The notes: generated by a model from the sequence alone, not told the origin. A stretch of DNA of 22,040 bases from Botryllus schlosseri (GCA_000444245.1 ATSW01012631.1:1-22040); one strand, 5' to 3'; positions 1 to 9,679 are shown, counted from the first letter of the stretch. Translations and numbers: made by a program.

Positions 1-5
1 CCTAC

Positions 6-409
6 CAGAGATGAGCATGGATTAGGATTAGGTTTTGAAAAAACAGGATTTTTGAAATTTTGTCGGATTTGGATTAGACATTTTTTTCAGAACGGATTTG
101 GATTGGATTTACCTATTTTCTGGGAGATTGAAATGTCGTGTGGCGAATGGCGACAAACTATATTCAGATCAGTTATTAATGTAATTATGGTTACTAAGTT
201 ATCTTGATTCAAGTGAATCTTTGGTTGTGAAAGAAAATTTTCGAGTACCTACATTGCATAAATTAGTATTTTTTCAAAATTTCCAGTTGGAATCGGATTA
301 GGATTGGACATGGACTAGAATATGAAAAAGTTATGGATTAGGATTTGGATTTAAACGTTCGGATTTGGATTGGATTAGGACATAGAAATTTCAAATCCGC
401 TCATCTCTG
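6..409. mobile_element. Non-autonomous hAT-type MITE with GGATTTGG subterminal repeats
   Basis: The element begins CAGAGATGAGC and ends GCTCATCTCTG, an 11-base perfect terminal inverted repeat. It is followed by AGGCCTAC, and the five bases before it (CCTAC, cut by the window edge) match the end of that octamer, so an 8-bp target duplication is likely. Both ends are packed with GGATTAGGA and GGATTTGGATT words, while the middle (about 130-290) is plain AT-rich sequence. It has no coding capacity. The TIR starting CA, the 8-bp duplication and the subterminal repeats all fit hAT. At 404 bp it depends on a transposase encoded elsewhere. Confidence 0.8.
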
Positions 410-839
410 AGGCCTACTACAAGCGCATCTCTTCAAATTGTGAATAGTAGATGCAGCCGATTGCTCAACGTGCTCTCAAGAATAGAGTGTCGCCCTCGCC
501 CACTATTTATTGACTTGTCGAAATTATAGACACCAGAGAAGAGTTCTCGAGGACTTGTGTCGGAGGAAGAAAAATATCGCTCCCGCCGTAACGAACTTGT
601 TGACTGACACGCATATTCTTCCATACGTTGTGGAACTTGTTCTCGCAACAAAGCCATATATTTGAGTTTATATTTTGTAGTAATAGCCTACCCATACCCA
701 CCCCTAGATGGTAAATGACTTTTTGGATATGGCGAACAAAACTACTTGCGTTATAATCGCCAATCAAATAATAATCAACAACAACAACCACTCAATCTGT
801 ATTCCAGACAGCTATAGCAAAATGCAATGACGTGTAATC
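410..839. other. Unassigned spacer
   Basis: No gene is recognised. Two overlapping minus-strand open frames (657-433 and 791-507) cover the same DNA, have no recognisable motif and are not joined to anything by convincing splice sites. The stretch may be old repeat or spacer. Confidence 0.4.
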
Positions 840-937
840 ATGCCTCCTACTTCGAAAAGTCAACTTAACTTGACTTGACTCGAGTCAAAATGTGCAATGA
901 CTCGTGACTCGAAGGTAGTGACTTGATCACAACACTG
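840..937 (-). repeat. GACTCGAGTCA-rich repeat fragment
   Basis: The fragment contains the palindrome GACTCGAGTC and several GACTCG or GACTTG words, and ends CACAACACTG. Read on the minus strand it begins CAGTGTTGTGATCAAGTCAC. This resembles the ends of the two GACTCG-rich repeats near 19780-20226 and 21848-22040. It looks like one end of a degenerate DNA transposon. The opposite end and a target duplication were not found. Confidence 0.5.
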
Positions 938-1164
938 TTTCGAACAGTTTCAATTCCCTGATTGATCAATTCAGCAATGCTTCAATTGTAGATGAACAGT
1001 TTTATTGAATATAATAAATACATCATAATTATCAATCAGAATTATGATTGTACCAGGGAGTTGGGCATATCAAATTTTGAGTTGAGAAATTACCGATTCC
1101 GCTACTCGAAGGAGGCGGATGCATGCCAAATGCCTCTGTGAACTCGGATGTTTCTGGTCCTCTT

Positions 1165-1450
1165 ATAATAATCATAACCAGCGGCCCGATAAGACCGATG
1201 GGTTGCGGGTTCGAGTCCGACTCCAGAATTCCAGCTCAAGCGTTGGAGTCTAGGCTCCTCCTCGCCATCTCAACGTAGCCAGCTGTGTCTTGTAATTAAG
1301 CCTAGAAGAGGGCCGTAGGTTAGTGATCTATAGTGTCATAGCCTTTATAAAGGCTATGATAGTGCTACAAGTCGGCAGCTACGGAATAGAAGAGTCTGGT
1401 GTAAATGACCATGGTAGCTAGTCGACAAACTCCATGAATACCGTATGACT
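1165..1450 (+). repeat. Probable tRNA-derived SINE
   Basis: A perfect RNA polymerase III B box (GGTTCGAGTCC) lies at about 1209-1219, preceded by tRNA-like sequence (GATAAGACCGATGGGTTGCG) that resembles an anticodon/variable/T-arm stretch. The A-box region is poor, so this is not a functional tRNA. Downstream comes an unrelated body with a perfect 24-bp palindrome at 1336-1359. A tRNA-like head on an unrelated body is the SINE plan. The boundaries are approximate and no poly-A or short-repeat tail was clear. Confidence 0.5.
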
Positions 1451-1948
1451 GTAGTCTACTAGGCAGGATATGAGTCAGTTTTATTAATATTTTCATTATT
1501 TCAAAACTGCGATACAATGAAAAGATAGGAAAGTGTCGAAACAGGATATTTCTATCGATCCAATAATTTAAAAAGTGATTGATTGATTATCTGAATTGAA
1601 TGGTATATGTCATCTAATATAAATGCTGGTAATACATTCCAACTAATCGTTGCACGCCATCAGGACATATAACGTTATAGGCACGAAGTCGAGCCAGCAC
1701 TTGGGAAATCCATAGTAGCTACAAGAGAAGAATGCAGTGAGATACCTTCTGAAACAGCGGTCCATGTAAGCCAGAGATATTTCTGGTGAAATATTCGAGC
1801 GAACGAATAGTTGGTTGCCATACGCGTTGAAATTCCGTGCTTCTTGAGAATGCCGTTTCGGGTGGTGAGATATGCCATCTGTTCTACCGGCGGTTAGAGG
1901 GTAGTAAAAGTGAACTACAGAGGCCTTGTCTAATTTTTAAATCTTCAA
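1451..1948. other. Spacer upstream of the Staufen-like gene
   Basis: There is no recognised gene. A 67-codon minus-strand frame runs from ATG at 1878 to 1675 and would start about 70 bp from the Staufen-like ATG in divergent orientation. Its product matches nothing I know and lacks an obvious downstream exon. The last part should include the promoter or 5' UTR of the gene at 1949. A possible acceptor (CTACAG at about 1914-1919) could join an upstream non-coding exon. Confidence 0.3.
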
Positions 1949-3283
1949 ATGTACTCGTCTCGATTGAAAAGCCCGTTCGCAAGTATGACAGGCAGTGAAG
2001 CTGAAGCGAATGGTGTCGATGATAAGAAACACAGCAGAGGCGAAGCTAAACTTCTCCGTGACGCGCCTGTTACCAATCCACAGCAAAGTGTTTCTTACAC
2101 GCAGCAAAATGGGGTTATTGAAGTAGAACGATCGCAGATGGATGAATCGACACAAACGTCTTCAAAAACTAAGAAATCCAAAGGAGTAACTTCTAACCCT
2201 GCTTCCATCACACCGACCGTAATTCTAAACGGGCTAGCCATGGCTCGAGGAGAGAAGGTATCCTACCTGGTCATGAATAAAACACCACTGCCATCCAGAC
2301 TAATTTATGAGATTAAGAAAATCCCGTCCCCTATATCTTCAGACACACCACAATCACAGTGCGACTGCAATGCAGGAGCTACCCATCTTCAACTGTTATC
2401 CAATCATATGCCGGTTAATGTTGTGAAACGATGGATATATCCGTATGTGTTTCACGTACAAGTTACAGTTGGTGACCGAACCTTCAACGGTGAGGGTAAG
2501 TCACAACAAGCCGCGAGACATGACGCTGCAACCAACGCATTAGAGGTATTGCAGGCAATGCCCATTCCTAAGCATTCTTCAAAGAAAGACATATCTAACG
2601 GAGCTAATGGCGATAAAACTGCTACGCCTGTGCCCAAATCAAAAATTAGTATTTTGTATGAAAAAGTTTCGGCTTCTAGGCTCAAAATTAAGTTTGAAGT
2701 TGTGTCCGAGACTGGCCCTCCTCACTTGCGGGTATTCCAAATGAAAGTCGTTATTTCGAAAAGTACCTCTGAGGTTGTGCTGGCTGCAGAAGGAACTGGT
2801 AACAGTAAAAATATCGCAAAGACGAAAGCTGCAGAGGCAGCACTTGAGATCATACATGAAAATCCGCTACCGCCGAGGAACTGCGGTGCTAAAAAGGAGC
2901 CAAATCCGAAATTAATGAATGTACTCGCGGCAAACAAGACCCTACACCCGAGCAGCCGTTTGAGTCAAATTATGCAAGCCAAGCAGAAAAGCGTACCTAC
3001 CTATAAAGTAATTTCTTCAGATACTAAAAACCCTCATAACACCTCGTACGCGGTGGAGTGTTCGGTGGAAGAGCACACAACCACCGGACATGGCAAAAGC
3101 AAAAAAGAAGCAAAACGTGACGCGTCTGAAAAGATGTTGACAAAATTAGGCTTCAAGTTCGCATCTGCTGAAGAAGACAAAGCGTCAACTGACTTGCCTT
3201 CCAAGACCGTGTCAAAGAGCATGATAAAAGGATGGGCAAAGGGTGGAAGTGTGGCTGTACTTCCTACAGTACCAGAAGCATGA
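1949..3283 (+). CDS. Staufen-like double-stranded RNA-binding protein, single exon, lacking dsRBD5
   Basis: The 444-codon frame is uninterrupted, with an in-frame TAA at 1931 before the first ATG. The second ATG (residue 13) has A at -3 and may be the better start. Residues about 87-205 match Staufen dsRBD2: ITPTVxLNxLAM, a long loop, then VGDRTFNGEGKSQQAARHDA. Residues 232-307 match dsRBD3, including FEVVSETGPPHLRVF and GTGNSKNIAKTKAAEAALE. Residues 335-402 match dsRBD4: SSRLSQIMQAKQK, then GKSKKEAKRDASEKMLTKLGF without its last residue-level certainty. In dsRBD4 the usual GPxH loop is lost. The tail VAVLPTVPEA resembles the ILPMVPEV motif that precedes the tubulin-binding region in vertebrate Staufen, and the protein stops there. 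Known family members bind structured mRNA for transport, translation and decay, and dsRBD3 and 4 are the strong RNA binders. Absence of introns suggests a retrocopy, but the open frame argues for selection or youth. Confidence 0.85.
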   Translation: MYSSRLKSPFASMTGSEAEANGVDDKKHSRGEAKLLRDAPVTNPQQSVSYTQQNGVIEVERSQMDESTQTSSKTKKSKGVTSNPASITPTVILNGLAMARGEKVSYLVMNKTPLPSRLIYEIKKIPSPISSDTPQSQCDCNAGATHLQLLSNHMPVNVVKRWIYPYVFHVQVTVGDRTFNGEGKSQQAARHDAATNALEVLQAMPIPKHSSKKDISNGANGDKTATPVPKSKISILYEKVSASRLKIKFEVVSETGPPHLRVFQMKVVISKSTSEVVLAAEGTGNSKNIAKTKAAEAALEIIHENPLPPRNCGAKKEPNPKLMNVLAANKTLHPSSRLSQIMQAKQKSVPTYKVISSDTKNPHNTSYAVECSVEEHTTTGHGKSKKEAKRDASEKMLTKLGFKFASAEEDKASTDLPSKTVSKSMIKGWAKGGSVAVLPTVPEA

Positions 3284-4024
3284 TTATATGCGATGCTCCA
3301 CGGATACATTCCTTTACGTTGCATGCATTAAGACTGTGATCATGATCAGGGGCATAGCTGGAACTGTTTGGTGAGAGGCGTGGGCTAAATATTCTTGACA
3401 ATATATTCTGCAATGACAAAATCTTTTGATTTAAATTTCCCAACTCAAAATTTAATATGGTTTGATCGGGGTTGGTCGCCTTTTGGTGCGTTCTGGCTGT
3501 GCCCCCGTCTGTTTTTGTGGTTAATGTATTCATTTCAATGTCTTCAACTTGAAATTTTGATTCATGGATGTCCCAATTGAAAATTATGAAATATGAAAGC
3601 TTTCTTGTATTTTTCGAATAATTGTACTGTCAGTTTCTATTCTACTGTTTCATCTTTTCCATTGTAGTGAAACGTTATTGTTTTGGTTATACTGTTCTGT
3701 TTACAATCATCAGGTCTTGGGTTTTGCAGACAGTGATGTTAGTTGTGTGAAAACGTTTATAAGTTATTGCGAATGTTACTTTGTTTGAAACGTGTTAGCA
3801 CAACCCATTTCACCGTTCACAACTCCGTTTACATGGCCTAGTAATGAAAGCATACCATGCCAATGTCAATCATTTGACTATAGACTTGAATGATTACGAT
3901 GAGTTAACCCATTTCCTCATTAATATGTTGTGACGATGCTCTATTTAGATACTGTACATGTACATAGGAATTTCTGAGCATTACTTCACGTTTATTGGTA
4001 TTTATATGTGAAGAGGCTGTCACT
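3284..4024. other. Intergenic: Staufen-like 3' UTR and Elongin B 5' region
   Basis: No coding exon is recognised. No AATAAA was seen shortly after the Staufen-like stop, so its 3' end is unclear. The sequence before 4025 includes the palindrome TGTACATGTACA near 3953-3964 and should hold the Elongin B promoter and 5' UTR. No TATA box is convincing. Confidence 0.4.
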
Positions 4025-7000
4025 ATGGTAAGAAAGATGTTGCAACATTCTAGCACATGTAAGTGACTTTTGTATTGTTTAATTTAGGATGTTTTCCTTA
4101 CCATACGGCGTCAAAAGACCACAATCTTCACGGATGCCAAGGAATCAATGCTGGTGTCGGAATTGAAGAGAGTTATCGAAGGGATATTGAAAATAGCTCC
4201 TGAAGATCAAATGCTGTTTGCATATAAGGATGACCAGGTGACCAAATATTAACCATTTTATGTATAGTCATCTGCTCATGTCAACACTTGATGTGATTTT
4301 GCCACCCCCGTGTAACTCATTGAACTCACTCCTACATTATAAACCAGTGGTCCTCAACTACGGGTCTGTGGCAGGTTTGCATCCAGCCAATTTTTTTATC
4401 TCAATTCTAAAATGCAAGTGGGACGTTTGTCCAATATTTAGATAAATAAAACATCAATTATTGAATCGATTTAGAAGTTTAAAACGTATGTTATTGCATC
4501 TTGCGTTAATGGAGCGTTCATGGTCGACTTATATCGTTGATCACAACTCAACGGTGCAAGTTTTGTACGAAATTATTTGAAAGTTGCCTACATATTGTTT
4601 CGGACAATTTACATGTGAAAGCTACGGAGACTTTTGAACACGCGTTGTTAAATTCTGACAGTGCAATTAATAGACAATTGGCAGTATAATGGGGGCAATA
4701 GCAAACACTAAAGTAGCATTTCTTTCAAAGGAAAGCGAACAATGATAATCAAGTTAGTCGTCTTTAACACCTGACTTTGGAACTATGTCTTGCAGAAACT
4801 TCAATCATGCCACGCATATATATCCCATATATAAAAGGCAGCATTTAATGAACTTTCCAGCGTTACAATTGACTTGTAGACCTATACATTTGTCGTAATT
4901 AAATTGAGCGTTACTTTTTATTTTAGTAGGTTAACCATTCCGCACCATTTGTTTTGTAGGTTTGTCGGTCTGTGAGGCCAAAAAGGTTGGGAACCACTGT
5001 TATAAACGACTGCACTGGTTCTCAATCTTTTTAGTTTGGGGGACAGTTGAAATTCTGAAAAATATTTGGCGGAAGGTTTGATGCAATAAGAAATGTGCTG
5101 TTACCTTTTTCACACTGCACCTGCTATGCATGGTTTCTGCAAGAGAGGTCCTGTTAAAAACCAACAACTTGGGCTTTTCTGTACGCTAGCTTTCACATAT
5201 AGCTAATCTTAAAGCGAGTTGCAGCCTGCTTTTAACCACTTTGCTTTAACAATTGAAACATTGTGACGTACGCCAAGTCCATAGTAAACCACCACTCTAT
5301 ATTACGACCTCGTGTAAAAAAAATCTGTTTCAAATGCCTAGAACGGTCAACTTCCTGCATGCATTGAGATGTAAAATTGTAATATATTTGGCGGACTGGC
5401 AGGAAAGTTGACTTGGACCGGTGGTTGCGAACTACCGAGCTATTGCATACCCATCAGAAGTCCTAATTGTTCTATTGCACCTTGCTCAGTATAAGTTATT
5501 TTAGGCACACCAAAACTTATATACAATGATCCAATTAGCATTATGCTACCTGTTTAGGCACAATCAGCTTTGGTCTCTCTATATAATCTACCATTGATCT
5601 TTTAAAGCTATGGATGGTATATTTCGAAAGCCATGAACATTGTCATAAAGGAAATGTCCTCTCCTCACTCGCCTGGTATCCCTCATACTGAGTTACTTGT
5701 GAATGTGTGTTGCAGGTACCAACTGGTCGCAGACACACGGGACCAAAACATTTCTATTTCTTGTAAGGTTCTGGCTTCAAATCAGAAGTGCCAAGTCAGC
5801 TTTGTTTTTGAGAGTGTCGCTAATTAGGTCTCCAGAACCCTTGAATTCTATGGTTTTAATGTTGCTGAAGGTATCATTTAAGTTATAGGCCACAAGTTTC
5901 TGCTGTAATTGTAACGTCGCAGCACCATCTGCCTGAGCCTATGGTTCAAAATCACCAACATTTGTAAATTTCTAGTTGAAAATATGAAAAAATCAGCTTA
6001 TGCTCCCTGGAACAGTACTTTTATTCTCAATTTTAGTATCTGATAAAAGCTTATCTGCATCGCGTGATGCATCAAATTATTGCATTTGAAAAGGTCTTAA
6101 ATCCAAATCATGTTTAGCCATCTAGCACCGCGCTTGAGGACAACAAAACACTAGCAGATAGCGGGTTCACATCGCAGACAGCCAAGGCACAGACTCCGGG
6201 AATCCTCGGTTTAGCAGTTAGAGATGGAGGTAAGGAATTGATTGCAAATTTTCACTTTCCTGGCTAAGACGTCGTCATTTGGAGTTAATTATGACAATCT
6301 TATTTATTCTTCAGGCATTACCAAACATAGTTAAGCCTACATTGTCACAAATTAATTCAAACACTAGGCATCTGATATCATATTTCAGTCCCACCGGACC
6401 GTGTTGTGATTGCTCTTGCTATGTCTTTATCTAGAATGGAAGGTTGCTTTTTCACTACACGTGTGCAGTAGGGTTATGACTCGAAAAAAAAATTCAAAAT
6501 TTTGTGTGTCCTGTAGTCACAAAAAACTGTTTAAACCAAAACCTTGCGCACAAAAATTTTTCAAATTTCATTGTATGAAGGATGATAGGCTTTCTTTTGT
6601 ACATACTGACTTATATAATATATATAGCGACTGGACTGATTTTAATTTAACTGATACAATTCCAATTGCAAAGATTTATTGCCCAGATTGAATTTATCCT
6701 ATCGTGTTGTTTACAGTCAAAATTAAATAATTGAAAAAATATTACATTCGACTGTATACATCGTATAATTTAAATTTGTCTGACACAAATCAAACTGGGT
6801 GTTTGAAAAGGTGAAAGTAGAACAACTCAAGATATTTTCAGCGGCCTAGAAAACCGATTAGAGCAGGGGTGTCAAACTCATATTGCGTCGCAACCGGATT
6901 TAAACTTTAAAATTGCTCGCGGGCTGGACCAGTCAATGACTCTATAATGTTATCTCATATACCATTGCTTTTCACTTGAATACGTCATTATCAAGCACAT

Positions 7001-9679
7001 ATAGATAATTATGATAATAGTATATATTACATTGTATCCAGGACAGGCGCGTATCCAGAGCGCGAAAAAGGGGGGGGTTTTGCGTCACGAAATTGGCTAT
7101 TGTGACGTCATCATTGCGATCACTCGTCTCCACGCCGTGGCGAATATTTATAGTTTATTAAGAAACAGAGATTTGCGGTGAGTGGGAAGATGTACGAATA
7201 CGATACAGACAGGCAGGCCTGAAAATCGCGTTTCTTTCACGGCATGATTGAAAGAAATTCGTAAATGCTCACATTTAGTCATGCGCCGGCAAACGCCGCC
7301 CGTCTCCAAGCGCCTAGTTCCGGCCAGAGATGCGCGATTTTGTTGGTTTTTGACGATGTTATGCGCACGTCGCAGCGCACGAACAAGCGCGGAATAAGGT
7401 GGTAGCATAAACGAGGGCGATCGCGATCGCCACAGAGAGGTGTGGTGTGAACAGTGTACGTCGTACACGGATGTGTGCTTTTCGATGCCTTTACTAGCCA
7501 TACGGCTGGGCGTGTAGTAGCCTACGTGCGAAGATAATTAGACTTTAATTGCAAGCACGCAAGTCAGTCAATTAATACAGAGTACACACTGGGATAATAA
7601 CTAGATCGACAGAGAAACTTGTCACCCGATATAATTAGGTTAACTTTACTACTAAGCCTACTCAATTCTCCCGTTCAGCGACAACATAGGCCTGTATTTG
7701 GACGACAGCAAGCCACCTAACAATCGAGAACGTGGATTGCTAGGCTTGTATTTTGAAATGTGAATGTCGATCGTAGGCCATTTCTCGCCAATAATCGCGA
7801 ATACAATGTGGATTTGAGAATAGCATTGTCGTACTGGTGCCGTCGTGTCTGCGTCTCGCTGATCAATCAACACGCCGCCGCGTGCAATTCTTAATTAGGA
7901 TTTCAAGGCGAGCAGGTGGAGCGAATTCGCGAGCGATGTTGATTGCCGACAAGTTCGTCTTTGCAATTACGTATCGCGTCGGCCAATTAGATTAGATTTT
8001 CCTAAGATGCATCTCTCGTTTTAGCAAGGCGAGAGAGAAATCGAGGGAAGAAAGTTGAGAACGTCAGCAACCGCCACAGCTGAAATGTAGCTGACCAAGC
8101 GCAGAATTCGTATGGAATTAGCGAATTATAATGACCTATTTTATCCTTTCGACTAATTCGGCGCATAATTCCAATATTTTGTAGGGGTGTTAGTCCCCTT
8201 AAATAACATTAAGACGCCATATTTGCCTTCTCATACGTAAAAACGAATATGTTAAACTGATAAATTAGCAAATATTAGAGGCTATATTTGACATTAATTT
8301 TTAGGATTTTGAAAAGGGGGGGGTTCCGACCCCCTAAAACCCCCCCCCTGGATACGCCACTGATCCAGGATCATCAGATGGTTTGTTCTAGAAACTAGCG
8401 AAACCTTCATTCGCGAACAATTGAATTGGCAAAAATGCAATGATTGGCAGGTTCGATACGGCTATGAACCTATAAGAGTGACACTAACGAATTAGTTCAG
8501 TGCTACCGTTATGTCAGGGATATCTAAAACTCTAAATATCCCTGTTTATGTTAGCTGTAATCTGGTGTTAGCCCTGCGTATGCTTGATGGGGAATGCCCT
8601 GCGTATGCTTGATGGGGAATACAATAGATTCAAATGTAACCGCCGACGTTGGAATTTGGTTTATTATTATTAAATCGAAAGTTTATCTGTAGTCCGGGGA
8701 CCTTTTGAGTTGGAAGGAAGGAGCAGTGTGACGACAGATATTTGAATTATATTTTGCATGTGACTTGTGACGGTTCTGCATTGGCGTTTTGGCTTCTGTG
8801 AATAACTGCTCTTTGTTCCAATTTTCTACAAAACTCCGAACTCAGTGTGCACTTTTTGCCTTCTCGAAATTTGGTGTCAATGTCACCAACTTGTTCCTAG
8901 AGGAAACAAGTGTGAAATCACAATACCGCAGTCGGATGTCTATAATGTGGCCTATGAACATTGAACATGCTCGACATTTGTTGACTAGAGGGATTATTCA
9001 ACGGGTGTATCCCTTTAAAAAAATTTTATCGGCCAAGGTGCGGGATATCGGTTTAATCGCTATTGACCCAAAAATCCAATATCGGTCGCGTTCTAGAATA
9101 TACCAAAGATTATTTGCTCCAATCTTTGCGCTCGAATGTCCTGAAACCTCATTGGAAGTCGGATACGTCCGTTGTAGCTTTCACTGACGCCAACATAATA
9201 ACAGAAAGGGAAGTCAAATTGATTGATGAACTTATTAGACGTGCAAAAGGACAAATGTTTGAAGATTAAATTTGTAGTACCTTTGAATTGTGATTTTTTT
9301 CTATATTTGGGACCAGTGTCAAAAATTGAAGTTAGTTTGTGCGGAACATTTTTCTCGATTTGAACAAAATAATTATAATTTTATCACTTTGTCCATTAAT
9401 TCCTGCTACAGGCAAAATTTTTTTCAAGTCATAACCCTAGTTAGTGTGCAGTGTGCGTATGATAGGTTCAATCGATGTCAATCAGTCACAGAATGTGTTA
9501 TTCGCAATTTTGAGTACACATTATGATCTGAACTAATACATAGAATCATTGCAGAGCGAGTATCAACTTGTGTTATTTCAGAAAATTTCGAACCACTGAC
9601 AATAGAAAAGTATTCAACTCCCCCGGAGCTTCCGGACGTTATGAAAACACACGACGGGATCGGCGAGCAGAAAAAATGA
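4025..9679 (+). CDS. ELOB: Elongin B (transcription elongation factor B subunit 2), four coding exons
   Basis: Exons are 4025-4027 (only the ATG), 4088-4237, 6118-6229 and 9582-9679 (stop TGA). All introns are GT-AG, and phases fit (0, 0, 1). The joined product is 120 residues, against 118 in human. It opens [20 protein letters not shown], continues to AYKDDQ, then [20 protein letters not shown], and ends near [10 protein letters not shown] with the first residue here Thr ([10 protein letters not shown]). That is the ubiquitin-like fold plus the conserved C-terminal tail. Small insertions lie before YKDDQ (two residues) and after it (about four, where PSSTALED replaces LLDD). Elongin B pairs with Elongin C as adaptor of Cullin-2/5 ubiquitin ligases and in the Elongin A complex that stimulates RNA polymerase II. 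Intron 1 is only 60 bp. Introns 2 (1.9 kb) and 3 (3.4 kb) are largely transposon. The intron 2 donor (GTGACC) is weak, which leaves slight doubt about the exon 2/3 junction. Confidence 0.93.
4345..4999. mobile_element. Non-autonomous hAT element in Elongin B intron 2
   Basis: The left end is CAGTGGTCCTCAAC and the right end GTTGGGAACCACTG, inverted repeats of the common hAT form. Both sides carry the perfect 8-bp duplication TTATAAAC (4337-4344 and 5000-5007). The 655-bp element has no transposase frame. It lies in the sense-strand intron between exons 2 and 3 and does not touch either splice site. Confidence 0.9.
5013..5437. mobile_element. Older hAT-like element abutting the previous one
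   Basis: The left end is CACTGGTTCTCAATC and the right end GGTTGCGAACTACCG; 10 of 15 terminal bases pair as an inverted repeat. Candidate flanking octamers AACGACTG and AGCTATTG agree at five of eight positions. The 425-bp unit is non-coding. Its poorer ends suggest it is older than its 4345-4999 neighbour, whose right target repeat it touches. Confidence 0.55.
6864..7030. mobile_element. Left end of a hAT element, right end not found
   Basis: CAGGGGTGTCAAACTCAT followed by a GCGGGCTGGACC stretch is the characteristic left terminus of a common hAT group. The preceding octamer GATTAGAG looks like a hAT target. No matching GTTTGACACCCCTG end was found in the window, so the right half is lost or diverged beyond recognition. 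The right limit given is arbitrary. Confidence 0.5.
7044..8362. mobile_element. Complete non-autonomous hAT-like element, CAGGCGCGTATCC type
   Basis: CAGGCGCGTATCCAG at the left pairs with CTGGATACGCCACTG at the right. G runs lie inside the left end, and both G and C runs lie inside the right. The perfect 8-bp duplication ATCCAGGA flanks it (7036-7043 and 8363-8370). The 1319-bp interior is richer in CpG than the surroundings and includes the 16-bp palindrome GGCGATCGCGATCGCC at 7416-7431. A 117-codon minus-strand frame (7501-7148) shows no transposase motif and is probably chance. The element sits inside the 6469-9439 transposon and is therefore younger than it. Confidence 0.88.
8515..8544. 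repeat. Short inverted repeat (hairpin)
   Basis: CAGGGATAT and ATATCCCTG form a perfect 9-base stem around a 12-base loop. It lies in Elongin B intron 3 inside the composite transposon. No T-run or coding context suggests a function. Confidence 0.4.
8571..8620. repeat. Perfect tandem duplication, 25 bp x 2
   Basis: The 25-base unit beginning GCCCTGCGTATGC occurs twice head to tail without a mismatch (8571-8595 and 8596-8620). Identity suggests a recent slippage event. It is non-coding and intronic. Confidence 0.9.
8850..9269 (+). pseudogene. Degenerate protein-coding remnant inside the 6469-9439 DNA transposon
   Basis: Protein-like sequence moves between the three forward frames. About 8881-8964 reads [20 protein letters not shown] in one frame, 8950-9060 reads [20 protein letters not shown] in the next, and 9063-9269 reads [20 protein letters not shown] and ends at a TAA about 170 bp before the transposon's right end. 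That position suits the C-terminal part of a transposase. I do not recognise the family. At least two frame changes separate the blocks, so this copy is dead. Confidence 0.4.

Larger units (their letters stand above)
6469..9439. mobile_element. Composite DNA transposon, about 3 kb, filling Elongin B intron 3
   Basis: TAGGGTTATGACTCGAAAAA at 6469 is mirrored by TTTTTTTCAAGTCATAACCCTA ending at 9439, an inverted repeat of about 20 bases. CCTGTAG words lie just inside both ends. GTGTGCAG occurs immediately left (6461-6468) and, after a 4-base gap, on the right (9444-9451), so an 8-bp duplication is possible but not clean. The interior holds coding-like fragments (about 6540-6691 and 8850-9269), a partial hAT end at 6864 and a complete hAT at 7044-8362. 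The family is not certain; TAGGG ends and an 8-bp duplication would fit hAT or a P-like group. Confidence 0.6.

Noticed and set aside
1165-1260. Functional tRNA gene
   Set aside because: The B box is perfect, but the A box and acceptor stem cannot be formed. A SINE head is more likely.
6118-6130. Alternative Elongin B exon 3 acceptor at the AG ending at 6125
   Set aside because: Using it brings an early in-frame stop (CAC CGC GCT TGA). The acceptor at 6116-6117 keeps the frame into the conserved GFTSQTA block.
7148-7501. 117-codon minus-strand frame inside the 7044-8362 hAT
   Set aside because: There is no transposase signature, it lies in CpG-rich MITE sequence, and it has no splice context. 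Likely chance.
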